A DNA stretch of 35,952 nucleotides from Polaromonas sp. (GCF_013817205.1 NZ_JACDDD010000037.1:1-35952), one strand, 5' to 3'; numbered from the stretch's first letter, positions 21,754-30,101 are shown. Program-made: numbers and translations. Notes: a model not told the origin generated them from the sequence alone.

Positions 21754-21811
21754 GTGTACCCAACGGTGTGCCCAGACTGCTGTTCAACCTCAGTCTTGTT
21801 TTTGGGTACAC
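21754..21811 (+). promoter_or_regulatory. Repeated GTGTACCCA-type sites before the integrase start
   Basis: GTGTACCCAA at 21754-21763 is repeated with one change as GTGTGCCCA at 21766-21774 and occurs in inverted form as TTGGGTACAC at 21802-21811, ending one base before the integrase ATG. Two direct sites 12 bp apart plus one inverted site resemble integrase arm-type sites or an autoregulatory operator. The 10-bp inverted pair could also form a hairpin over the translation start. Confidence 0.45.
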
Positions 21812-21812
21812 C

Positions 21813-23150
21813 ATGGGACAACTTAACGAGCTTCAAATCAAGGCGGCACAGCCGCGCGACAAAGAATATTTACTCGCGGACGGGGAGGGCTTGTACCTTC
21901 GCGTGCGACCGACCGGCAAGGCCTGGGTCTACCGCTACAAGGAGGCCGGCAAAGAGGCCAAGCTAAGCCTAGGGCGCTATCCAGCCATGTCGCTGGCCGT
22001 AGCACGCAAGAAGGCCCGTGCCGAGGCTGAAAAGAGAGCGGACGGGGTAGACCCCCGTGAAGCCCGGCGCGAGGAGGAAGAGCGCGATCGTGTCACCCGT
22101 CTCAATACCTTCGAGTTGATGGCCCGGGCTTGGCAAGCCCAGGCGAAGAAGGACCGCCAATGGTCGGACAGCTACGCCGAGAAGGTGATGCGGCATTTGG
22201 AACTGCACATCTTCCCGTGGCTGGGCTTGCTGACGATGGAGACCATCAAGCCTACCGAGCTTGTACGCTGCCTGCACCGCATCAAGGAGCGCGGCAACCT
22301 GGAAACGGCACAGCGCGTCCGGGAGGCCGTTCAGCACGTCTTCCAGTATGCGGTTGACGTGGGCGCGCTGGAGCCGGCGAAGAACTTCGTAAACAGCCGT
22401 ACCGGAGGGCTGCCGTCGCCACGAGCCCGCCACTATGCTGCCATCACCGATCCGCAGAAGCTCGGGCAGTTGCTGCGCGACATGAATGCTTACAACGGAA
22501 ATGTCATCACCCGAGCGGCCTTGCAGCTTTCGCCGCTGTTGTTTCAGCGGCCAGGACAATTGCGGCTGGCGCATTGGGAGGACATCGATCTCGAGCGGAG
22601 TCTATGGCGCTGCCCGCCCGAGAAGATGAAGCTTCGCGAGTGGAAGAAGCGTGATATCCGTACGCCGGCGCACCTCGTGCCACTGCCGACGCAGGCCGTA
22701 GCCATTCTCCGAGACATCTTCCCGTTGACCGGCCCTGTCGGGCCGATCTTCCGCAGCATGGCCAAGCGCTCGGAGGCGACGCGGTACATGAGCGATAACA
22801 CGGTCAATAGCGCGTTGCGCACACTCGGCTACGACACGAAGGAGCAGATCACTGGGCACGGCTTTCGAGCCACCGCCCGGACCTTGATCCGCGAATTGTT
22901 GGGTTGGGACCGCGAAGTCATCGAGCGACACCTGGCGCACGGGTCTGACGAGGAACTCGGCGGCAGCTACGACCGCACAACACATTTCGAGCAGCGTCGT
23001 CGGATGATTCAGGCGTGGGCGGATCTGTTAGATGATCTGACTTTAGGCAAAGTTGTTGAGCCGGCGCGCGATATGCGCCCATCCAGAGACGTGCATCCGC
23101 AGGCGGGGATCAGCGCTAGCAACGAACGGGGGCTCAGGGTTGCGGCGTAG
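21813..23150 (+). CDS. P4-type tyrosine recombinase (integrase) of the island
   Basis: A 445-aa site-specific recombinase that inserts and excises mobile islands at tRNA 3' ends. The N-terminal DUF4102 domain (about residues 1-85) shows YLLADGEGLYLRVRPTGKAW and LSLGRYPAMSLAVARKKA. The catalytic domain carries Arg in LFQRPGQLRLAHW, HGFR in ITGHGFRATARTLIRE, HLAHG, and the nucleophile Tyr in GGSYDRTTHF. I took ATG 21813 (MGQLNELQIKAAQPRDKEYL) because the DUF4102 domain starts there; an upstream TTG at 21750 lacks a ribosome site. Downstream of tRNA-Phe it defines the left border of the island. All catalytic residues appear intact, so it may be active. Confidence 0.93.
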   Translation: MGQLNELQIKAAQPRDKEYLLADGEGLYLRVRPTGKAWVYRYKEAGKEAKLSLGRYPAMSLAVARKKARAEAEKRADGVDPREARREEEERDRVTRLNTFELMARAWQAQAKKDRQWSDSYAEKVMRHLELHIFPWLGLLTMETIKPTELVRCLHRIKERGNLETAQRVREAVQHVFQYAVDVGALEPAKNFVNSRTGGLPSPRARHYAAITDPQKLGQLLRDMNAYNGNVITRAALQLSPLLFQRPGQLRLAHWEDIDLERSLWRCPPEKMKLREWKKRDIRTPAHLVPLPTQAVAILRDIFPLTGPVGPIFRSMAKRSEATRYMSDNTVNSALRTLGYDTKEQITGHGFRATARTLIRELLGWDREVIERHLAHGSDEELGGSYDRTTHFEQRRRMIQAWADLLDDLTLGKVVEPARDMRPSRDVHPQAGISASNERGLRVAA

Positions 23151-23376
23151 CGGTCCGGTATCCCTCCGGATCGTTGATCCACTCCTGAAGCTCCGCGCTT
23201 GACCATGCGGAGGCACGGCCACCAAGATGGACTGGAGCGGGAAAGCGACCTTCAGAAATGCGCCGGTAGACCGTCGAGCGGCTGAGCGCGGAGATGCGCG
23301 TCACGTCGCGCAGGCGGTAGAAGGCGGGCGGGGCTTTGGAGATGTTCGGCTTGGGCAGGGACTGGTGAAAGAGCAT
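23134..23376 (-). CDS. AlpA-like helix-turn-helix regulator
   Basis: An 80-aa protein of the AlpA/MerR-like excisionase group. The core reads YRLRDVTRISALSRSTVYRR and then ISEGRFPAPVHLGGRASAWS, typical of a winged helix-turn-helix followed by a wing with a conserved Trp. AlpA proteins control integrase expression or act as directionality factors in P4-like islands. It is convergent with the integrase and their last 17 bp overlap. The start has AAGGA upstream on the minus strand. Confidence 0.85.
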   Translation of the reverse strand: MLFHQSLPKPNISKAPPAFYRLRDVTRISALSRSTVYRRISEGRFPAPVHLGGRASAWSSAELQEWINDPEGYRTATPQP

Positions 23377-23726
23377 GGAGGTCGTTCCTTGTCGGTGATC
23401 CGAAAGGATGCGTCCTGGGACGGCTCAAACAGACCCGTACTGGCGTAGGGCAGCGCGCCGGGTACAAGCCACGCGGGACGCTCTCCATTGCAGCCGAACT
23501 CGCTCTTCAGAACGGTAAGTTACTTCGCCAACTTTCGGCGCCGAGACTTCGCACGTGTCCTTTGTCAGGGCGAAAACAACCACAACCACCGTGTTGCGAC
23601 CCATCGAACGTTTGCTGAGTGCATCGGAGCGCCTGAAGCACCTTGCGCAGTTCCAATTCGACCCTCATCGGCCTCTGGGAATTACCGAATGCAGAGGCAG
23701 TGCGACCTACACCCAAGAATGGCTGG
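23377..23726. other. Gene-free stretch upstream of the AlpA-like gene
   Basis: About 350 bp with no gene I can support. It should contain the promoter of the AlpA-like gene on the minus strand. A plus-strand reading from GTG 23555 to 23737 (60 codons, ending EWLAKV) has no recognisable domain and mixed codon use; it could be a relic. A short 6-bp hairpin (AGGTCT, GAA, AGACCT at 23730-23744) overlaps the end of the next minus-strand gene. Confidence 0.4.
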
Positions 23727-24884
23727 CTAAGGTCTGAAAGACCTCAGGGAGTGCTCACCGCGCGAAATGGCGTCGGTGACGAAGTCCCCATCCCGCCTCT
23801 CGCGCGGCGAATCGACTGACGCCGCGGCGATGACGAACAACGCGTCCATACGCGCTGAGATGGCTTTTGCGTCGGCCGCAGGCCACCATCGCGCCATGTC
23901 ACGCTGAAGAATATCGGGTCTAAATCCGTCACCGCCATATTCAAACAGGCCTGCGGCGAGCAGTTGTAGCGACTTATCCATGGTGGCGAAGAGATAGCGG
24001 ATCAATTTGCCCTCCGCCTCGTTCACACGCCGAACGAAGTCGCTGAGGTAGGTGATATCCCATGCAACGTTGCGCGCACCGGCCAACGCGCGCTCTCGGT
24101 CTGCGGATTTCAACTGCTTGAGTAGCCCTTTGCGCGGGGGCGAGTGCGGGGCGAAGTACAGACACGCCATCAAGGCAGCCGGTCCTGCGACGATGAACTC
24201 GCGCTCCATCCAGTCGAGGAGGCCAAGCATGCGGTGCAGAGGCGACAGGCCATCGAGCTCCAACTGGCCAATCTTCAACGCCACGGCGTAGTTACGGCTC
24301 CAGCGACGTAGCGGATAGGCCAAGTCGTGATTCGTCAGTGCGTGCGGGTGTAGCGCAGAAGGCAGCGTAGCGATACGTCCCAGCGCGTAGTCCAGCCACT
24401 GGCGCGGAACACCGTTGTCGGCGGCCCGGAACCAGGCGATCTCATCGTTGGCGGACTCGTTGCTTTGCCCGGAAGCGAGTTCGTGGAACGCGACTGAAGG
24501 TTCGACCTTGATCTCGAGGCACTGCGCGAGGGCCAGGACCCCTGCGGCGAGGCGCGAGGCATCGTCTGCGGGCGCACCCTTGGCGATACGGGCCCAGCGC
24601 GAGACGATGTTGCGGTCGGGCAGCAGAATGGTCTCGCGGTGCTCCACGCTCTGCTCGTAGAGAAATCCCTCGGAGTGGCATAAGCCGATGGGCGGCGGGA
24701 CATAGCCGGGCGTCAACACCCCGGCATCCTCTAGGACAGGCCCGAGGACCAGAAGGTCTTCGTGCGGGAAGTCACCAGGCAGTATCACCGAGACGGTCAT
24801 ATCCTCCGGACCGACACCGGCAAACTGGAAAACAAGGCGGTCATCGGACTTCCTCGCCCTAGTGAATTTCGGCGCGCCAGTCAT
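23727..24884 (-). CDS. PIN-like putative nuclease, third gene of the HEPN operon
   Basis: A 385-aa protein of no family I can name firmly. Its residues suggest a PIN-like RNase: DRN at 90-92 after a hydrophobic strand (ETILLPDRNIVSRW), Glu128 or Glu135 in CLEIKVEPSVAFHELA, Asp276 in NVAWDITYL, and Asp303 in RYLFATMDKSLQLLA. This matches the spaced acidic residues and the closing T-x-D segment of PIN domains, but the segment between them is long. I chose ATG 24884, which overlaps the previous stop as ATGA; a longer start at 24902 is less likely. The gene ends an operon with a HEPN protein. Toxin or effector function is inferred. Confidence 0.6.
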   Translation of the reverse strand: MTGAPKFTRARKSDDRLVFQFAGVGPEDMTVSVILPGDFPHEDLLVLGPVLEDAGVLTPGYVPPPIGLCHSEGFLYEQSVEHRETILLPDRNIVSRWARIAKGAPADDASRLAAGVLALAQCLEIKVEPSVAFHELASGQSNESANDEIAWFRAADNGVPRQWLDYALGRIATLPSALHPHALTNHDLAYPLRRWSRNYAVALKIGQLELDGLSPLHRMLGLLDWMEREFIVAGPAALMACLYFAPHSPPRKGLLKQLKSADRERALAGARNVAWDITYLSDFVRRVNEAEGKLIRYLFATMDKSLQLLAAGLFEYGGDGFRPDILQRDMARWWPAADAKAISARMDALFVIAAASVDSPRERRDGDFVTDAISRGEHSLRSFRP

Positions 24885-25945
24885 GGACGTCGCCGCTTCC
24901 AAGGCTTGTCCTGGCGGCGGGACCGAATACGTCGGACCATGGGCGCCTCGCCCGGGAAGCCGCCATGTGCCATCGTGTGCAGGTCGACGGCGTCAATGTC
25001 GTTGTGCCCGCGCTCCTCGCAATGCGCTTCCAGCCACCTCTGATGGTCATGGGCGTGCACCGCAAAGGCTTCGTCGAATGACACGGGATCGGCCCAGGCA
25101 GTCCATAGGCAAACAAGAGCCGCGATCTTCCGTGAGAGTTCTTCCTGATAGCGCGGATCGAGCAGCGACATGCCGTGGGCGATACGGTCGACCACAAGAC
25201 GCATGTAATCAAGCGCGTAGGGAAGATGCAGGTACAGGTACTCCCACTGCGCCTGCTTTTCCGCAGGCCCGCTGAAGACGAAGTTGATGTTCATCAGCTC
25301 GGTGCGGATTGCATGGTGCTCGGTGAACAAGTGGATCGCGCGGTTGCACGCTCCGTCAAAGCCTAGCGCCTTGTCGTATCGCAATTCCGCAAGGCGTTGG
25401 GGAGAAAATCTCACCTCGGCGCCGAGAATCCCAAGCACCTTGGCGATACGGCGTGAATGGGCATCCAAACCGCCCGCGCGCTCCGCGCGAAGAGTAAGCG
25501 GCTGCGTGCTCAGTTTGTGCGCGAAGTCCTCAAGGCTGATGACGATTTCTTCGAACACGTACAGGCTTTCTTGCAGCGGCTTGCGCAAAAGCATGTACGT
25601 CACATTGAGCTTACCCTTACGTGAACACTCCAGCGCTTCGTAGAGGCAGTGGAGCATGTCGGACAGGACCGCCGGGAAGGTGACGCACTTCAAGATTTTC
25701 GCGGCGTCCTGCGCCATGCCGTTGATCTGGAGCCACTCAACTGGGTTTTCTGCAGCGTCGAATGCGGCACCCAACTCCAGATTGGAAAAAGAGATGCGAT
25801 GCTTGAAAAATCCGCCCGTTTCACCGTCGGTCAAGATCGCACCCATGGCGTCGTGGATTACGAAGCAGAGGTCGTGCGCTATGTCGAACTCCTTGGGCAG
25901 GAGGCCGCCTTCAATGACGCGCAACGGTACGTAGTTTTTTGCCAA
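24881..25945 (-). CDS. Unknown 354-aa protein, second gene of the HEPN operon
   Basis: I do not recognise this family. The protein is largely helical, with an Arg/Lys-rich C-terminal tail (RRIRSRRQDKPWKRRRP) that could bind nucleic acid. Distinct segments are YMLLRKPLQESLYVFEE near residue 130 and AELRYDKALGFDGACNRA in the second half. No signal peptide or membrane helix is seen. The start is best placed at TTG 25945: AAGGAGG lies six bases upstream, while the in-frame GTG at 25951 would touch that site. It starts 23 bp after the TPR-HEPN gene and overlaps the next gene by four bases, so all three are coupled. A role as adaptor, sensor or antitoxin is possible but unproven. Confidence 0.8.
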   Translation of the reverse strand: MAKNYVPLRVIEGGLLPKEFDIAHDLCFVIHDAMGAILTDGETGGFFKHRISFSNLELGAAFDAAENPVEWLQINGMAQDAAKILKCVTFPAVLSDMLHCLYEALECSRKGKLNVTYMLLRKPLQESLYVFEEIVISLEDFAHKLSTQPLTLRAERAGGLDAHSRRIAKVLGILGAEVRFSPQRLAELRYDKALGFDGACNRAIHLFTEHHAIRTELMNINFVFSGPAEKQAQWEYLYLHLPYALDYMRLVVDRIAHGMSLLDPRYQEELSRKIAALVCLWTAWADPVSFDEAFAVHAHDHQRWLEAHCEERGHNDIDAVDLHTMAHGGFPGEAPMVRRIRSRRQDKPWKRRRP

Positions 25946-25968
25946 TCTCACCCTCCTTGAGCAACAGC

Positions 25969-27474
25969 CTACAGACGGAACTGGTCTTCAAGGACCGGAA
26001 GCACCATGGGGAATATGCCTTCATCTCCAAGCTTTCTCTTCAACTCCGCCTCTTCGTGCACTACGGCACAACTCAGTCCTATCAAGCCGCTTCGGGCGAG
26101 TTTCAGCAACTTCATGACGTGATGCTCAAGTTCCTGATCAGAGATGGCATAGCCAAGCTCATCCCCGTTCCGTGCCCGGTCCCCCTCCGCGTCGTAAAGA
26201 AAATGGTCATGAACTCTCAGGTATTTGTGGGCGATGTGATTGCGAATCTCATTCAAGACCCTCGCCTCCGGGTCGACGGCCCCTTCGCCGACGGGCTTCA
26301 AGTGAAAATCGCGGCTTAGCCAATACAAACCGCGCAAGGGCCAGTTGCTGGATGCCGCAAACCTCGCAGACAGCCCTGGGTTGGATCGGTCTGCGGAGCG
26401 CCACACAGACGCGAACGAAACTCGTTTTGGCTCTAGCCCGACCTTCCAATACTCGTTAACCAGGTACGCGATTTTGTCGAAGATGGCATGCAAAGCGAGG
26501 AACGCCATCTTCAACTTTTCGATCCAGGTTCGATAAAAGCGGTAGTCCAGCGCATCGAAGAGGACAACGCCCTTGTCCGCGAAATGCAACTTGTCCCCCT
26601 TCTCGCACAACGCTTCAAAGACAAGATACCTCGCCGACACATATTCCTGCTTCAGCTGATTGAAGATGGCGTAAGGGCGCGGCATGAGCGCCGTAGCCTC
26701 GTCCGCTGGGACTGTGATCGAGGGCAGCGTCAACGTGTCCTGCAGCGCTTCGGCCTCTAGTTCGACGTCATTGATCGAACTGAGGACCGCACGATGCTGC
26801 ACACACCAACGTCGATACCGTCGTTCTTGCTTGGAGCGCCCACGTTGAAAGGGATGAAGAGGAACCTCCACCTCGTTCCAATCCGCACGGCTTCGAAGGT
26901 GAGCTACCAAGTCCTCCATTTCCTCCCGAGCATGCGGCTCAACACCAGCCCGCAGCGCCGCGACGAGCGTGCGGTAGCTGATGCGCAGGAGCAGTGCCTG
27001 TTCCTGCCCAGTGCCTGCGTAGCGCGCATACCAGTACAGGGCTAGCCCCTTGTTGCCCATCGCCATTCCGAAGCGTGGGTGCTCGGACAGTGCTTCATCC
27101 CACAGTTCGACAGCTTCCACGATGCGACCACAACGATTCAGGGAATTCGCCAAGTTGGTTATGACGCGCAGCTTCAGATCGGTGCCCAACGTCTGTGTCG
27201 TTTCGGCAGCCAACGCGCGCCTTGCCACGCGAAGTGCGCGAATCTCGTCCTCCAAGAGTGGTTCGACCCAATCCGACGACGCCGAACCAGCGTCCGTCCG
27301 CAGGGCAGCATGGATGTTGGCTTCGTAGAGGGCAAGAGCACCCCTTTCAACTGCCGACATGGGCGCGCGACTCATGCTCGCGATGGTTTCAAGATAGGCG
27401 CGCAGCGCCGAGACATCTTGCGCCTCGCAAGCGTCATCAATACCTCGTGCAAGATCTTCAAGAGCAGTTGACAT
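25969..27474 (-). CDS. TPR-HEPN protein (LA2681-like), putative RNase
   Basis: A 501-aa protein. The N-terminal half is helical with a TPR unit at about residues 105-150 (NLANSLNRCGRIVEAVELWD and GNKGLALYWYARY). The C-terminal half resembles the LA2681-like HEPN domain: an ARYLVFEAL segment at 281, LDYRFYRTWIEKLKMAF at 309-325, IFDKIAYLVNEYW at 331-343, and the motif RNHIAH at 411-416, which fits the HEPN R-x4-H catalytic signature (26227-26244). HEPN proteins cut RNA in toxin-antitoxin and anti-phage systems. ATG 27474 has GAAGGGG upstream and is preferred over a 54-bp longer reading. It leads a three-gene minus-strand operon and faces a helicase gene. Confidence 0.85.
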   Translation of the reverse strand: MSTALEDLARGIDDACEAQDVSALRAYLETIASMSRAPMSAVERGALALYEANIHAALRTDAGSASSDWVEPLLEDEIRALRVARRALAAETTQTLGTDLKLRVITNLANSLNRCGRIVEAVELWDEALSEHPRFGMAMGNKGLALYWYARYAGTGQEQALLLRISYRTLVAALRAGVEPHAREEMEDLVAHLRSRADWNEVEVPLHPFQRGRSKQERRYRRWCVQHRAVLSSINDVELEAEALQDTLTLPSITVPADEATALMPRPYAIFNQLKQEYVSARYLVFEALCEKGDKLHFADKGVVLFDALDYRFYRTWIEKLKMAFLALHAIFDKIAYLVNEYWKVGLEPKRVSFASVWRSADRSNPGLSARFAASSNWPLRGLYWLSRDFHLKPVGEGAVDPEARVLNEIRNHIAHKYLRVHDHFLYDAEGDRARNGDELGYAISDQELEHHVMKLLKLARSGLIGLSCAVVHEEAELKRKLGDEGIFPMVLPVLEDQFRL

Positions 27475-27500
27475 TCGATCCCCTTCTTCACTCCTCAATA

Positions 27501-27529
27501 CTTGCGTGCATCCTACGCGAGCACGCAAG
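27501..27529. promoter_or_regulatory. Operator-like inverted repeat in the divergent promoter region
   Basis: CTTGCGTGC (27501-27509) and GCACGCAAG (27521-27529) are perfect 9-bp inverted arms with an 11-bp spacer, so equivalent bases in the two arms are 20 bp apart, about two DNA turns. The site lies in the 107-bp gap between the TPR-HEPN start (27474) and the helicase start (27582). A dimeric regulator here could control both transcripts at once. Confidence 0.55.
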
Positions 27530-27581
27530 GAGCACAGGCGCTGCTAGTATCTGACGAGGACGAATTCATACTGAATGAAGC

Positions 27582-30101
27582 ATGGCGCAAATGATTCCAG
27601 GCCTCGGTCCACGAGAAACCGACAGCAGTGGCGAGAAACGGCTTTACTACCTGTTAAAAAGCGCGTTGCCGGATGACTTCGTGGTGATTCATAGCCTTCC
27701 TTGGCTGTGTGCTGGTGTGCGCTCGGTCGATCCCAGCTATGCCCCGACCGGCGAGATCGACTTCCTGGTCATTCACGAAGCATTGGGAGTCCTGGCTATC
27801 GAGGTGAAGTCGGGCGTTCACCGCGTGGAAGGCGCATCATTTGTACATGTCCGAACAGGTCGAATGAGTGATCCTGTGCATCAAATCCGAAGAAATGTTC
27901 ACGGCTTGGCCAGATGGCTCGGCAACGAACCCCAGCTGCGCCTGAGAATTGGCTACGGCTTCGTATTTCCGGACAGCGACTTCGGAAACGCAGCGATCAG
28001 CGCGGCTCTTGTCGACACCTCGGTGACGCCGACGCAAGCCATCCACATCGACCGGACCGGACTTGGCAACCTGGCCGACAGAGTACCAGCTTTGATGGCG
28101 TACTGGCAACGCGCGACAGGTTCTGTGCCGCTGGGTTCTCCACGCGCAAGGCAGCTGGTCCAAATGCTCTGCCCGGAATTCGACGGAACTCCGTCGTGGG
28201 CTTCGCGGCTCGAATACAACGGCAAGTGCTGGCTGCGGCTGACCGAAGAGCAGGCGGCAGTGGTTGATTCAGTCGCAGGCACCTCCCGAATCGTCGTGAC
28301 AGGCTGGCCGGGCACTGGCAAGACCCTGATCGCCGTGGAACTCGCCAGGCGCGCGGCTTTGGCTGGGAAGCGTGTTCTTGCGCTCACCTTCAATTCACTG
28401 CTGGCCGAGCACCTGCGCACCGAACTGGAAGGAAATGAAGGCAGCGTTTCGACTTGGCACGGCTTCTGCTCCGGATTCGCGCGCAAGCTGCACGGTGGCA
28501 ACACATCCACCGCCGAATGGCTGGAACGCGGTTGCCTCGAAGACCTCATGAATGCGGAGGCGCTTGGCTTGGTTTCGCAGTTTGACGTGCTGTTAATCGA
28601 CGAGGCACAAACGCTTCGTCGGGAATGGTGCGACTGGCTCGCTCGCCGGTTTCAGCGAGGACAGATCGTCGCCTTCTGCGACGAAACCCAGCTTTTCTCG
28701 TTCGAGAAGGAGCGGATATCCACCACAGAGTTGTGTACGCGAATCGGCGCCGGAGCCCCCTTTTTTCTCACGATCCCTTTGCGATCCCCGAAAGCAGTCG
28801 TCGATCACCTTCAGCGCATCCGGTCCTCGTCTCACCAGATGTACAGTCCGCGCGAATTTGATGAGGAGTCGCTCCAGGAGCATGTCGTCGCAGACGTGGG
28901 TAAAGCTCTGGACGAAACCATCGAGAGCATGGCCGCAGCCGGGGTGAGCCGTAAGGACATTGTCGTCCTGTCCAAGTTCGGCGCACTCAGAGAGTATTCA
29001 GGTCTTGAGCGCTATGAAACGGTTTCACGGTTCCGAGGCATGGAATCTCCGATCATCATCGTGCCGTGGGCTGATGGAATGGACGATGCAGAACTCTTCT
29101 GCGCCTACTCCCGAGCCACGTCCGTGTGCATCGCGTTGTACGAGGCCGAGAGCCTCGGCATCAATGCTCCAAGCGGCAAGTTTCACGAGCTCATTCTTGC
29201 GAATCCCATCAATGCAGCAGTAGCCCACGACGCGGCCAAGCAGGCGCTGACACGAACCATCATTTCGGAGTATGTCGAATCGCAATCGCTGGGTCTTTCG
29301 TCCGCGGACATACGGTGGTGCGATGTGTGGAACGCCTGGCTTGTCGATTGCGAGGACCGGTCAGAACTCGCTAGCCTGTGGATCGACTACCTCATCTGCC
29401 ACCACCCTTGGCCCGTCTATTCCTGGACGAACCAGTCTCGGCGTGAACTGATGCGCGCCATTCCTACGGCGAATTCGGTGGATGATGGCCAGGCATGTCA
29501 GATGCATAAGCTGACGTGGTGTGACCGCTGCGAAATGGTCGCACCTCACGAACGGCGAGCAGACGCCAGCACGGTATGCAGAATTTGCGCGGAGCCGAAA
29601 TCCGAATCGTCGTCCCCAAGTCCCGAGTTGCTAGAGCGGATGAAGCGGTACGACAAAGTCGTCAGCTCGGACAAGCCGGAGTCGCTGCCTAAGGAGGAGG
29701 TCCTCGGCCTTCCTCTGATCATCGCGGCACTCGGAGCTCGTAAGGTGGCCCGGGCACGACCTCGTCGGCACAGCACCGCGATGGACGAGCTCCCAACGGG
29801 AGCGATCCTCTATCGCGCCGCTATGGCGTTTGTGTACTCGCGGATCAGCTTGCTGCGGGAAGGCTCAGACTTGGTACTCGAAAAGCTGGTCGCCGAAACT
29901 GGGCGCTATCTGGCTCCTCCGAACGTCACAATTGCGCAGTGGCGGTCAAGAGTCGCATTGGCCTTGGGGCGCAGCTTCAGCCAGGATCTCGTCACCAAAA
30001 GGAGCAAGGGCGTGTACACGACCAAGCCGCTCGACGCCTCCGAGAAAACCAATACCCAAAAGTCTCGTGCGGCCGGAAGTCGGTCCGCCAGCAGCGCGTA
30101 G
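27582..30101 (+). CDS. NERD nuclease-superfamily 1 helicase fusion with C-terminal zinc ribbon
   Basis: An 839-aa protein. The N-terminal NERD (nuclease-related) domain carries PTGEIDFLVIH with Asp60, then AIEVKSG with Glu74 and Lys76, a PD-(D/E)xK-type core. The helicase part has the Q motif LTEEQAAVVDSV, Walker A GWPGTGKT at 241-248, LLIDEAQTL with DE at 340-341, motif III AFCDETQLF, VSRFRGMESPIIIV and AYSRAT. Cysteines at 639, 647, 650, 666 and 669 form a likely zinc ribbon, followed by a helical tail with a basic end. It is divergent from the HEPN operon and probably acts on DNA. A defence role is inferred from domains and context; a repair helicase is the alternative. Confidence 0.88.
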   Translation: MAQMIPGLGPRETDSSGEKRLYYLLKSALPDDFVVIHSLPWLCAGVRSVDPSYAPTGEIDFLVIHEALGVLAIEVKSGVHRVEGASFVHVRTGRMSDPVHQIRRNVHGLARWLGNEPQLRLRIGYGFVFPDSDFGNAAISAALVDTSVTPTQAIHIDRTGLGNLADRVPALMAYWQRATGSVPLGSPRARQLVQMLCPEFDGTPSWASRLEYNGKCWLRLTEEQAAVVDSVAGTSRIVVTGWPGTGKTLIAVELARRAALAGKRVLALTFNSLLAEHLRTELEGNEGSVSTWHGFCSGFARKLHGGNTSTAEWLERGCLEDLMNAEALGLVSQFDVLLIDEAQTLRREWCDWLARRFQRGQIVAFCDETQLFSFEKERISTTELCTRIGAGAPFFLTIPLRSPKAVVDHLQRIRSSSHQMYSPREFDEESLQEHVVADVGKALDETIESMAAAGVSRKDIVVLSKFGALREYSGLERYETVSRFRGMESPIIIVPWADGMDDAELFCAYSRATSVCIALYEAESLGINAPSGKFHELILANPINAAVAHDAAKQALTRTIISEYVESQSLGLSSADIRWCDVWNAWLVDCEDRSELASLWIDYLICHHPWPVYSWTNQSRRELMRAIPTANSVDDGQACQMHKLTWCDRCEMVAPHERRADASTVCRICAEPKSESSSPSPELLERMKRYDKVVSSDKPESLPKEEVLGLPLIIAALGARKVARARPRRHSTAMDELPTGAILYRAAMAFVYSRISLLREGSDLVLEKLVAETGRYLAPPNVTIAQWRSRVALALGRSFSQDLVTKRSKGVYTTKPLDASEKTNTQKSRAAGSRSASSA

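Noticed and set aside
23488-23737. Small plus-strand readings between the AlpA-like gene and the PIN-like gene
   Set aside because: No domain, mixed codon use and no ribosome site; described as gene-free instead.
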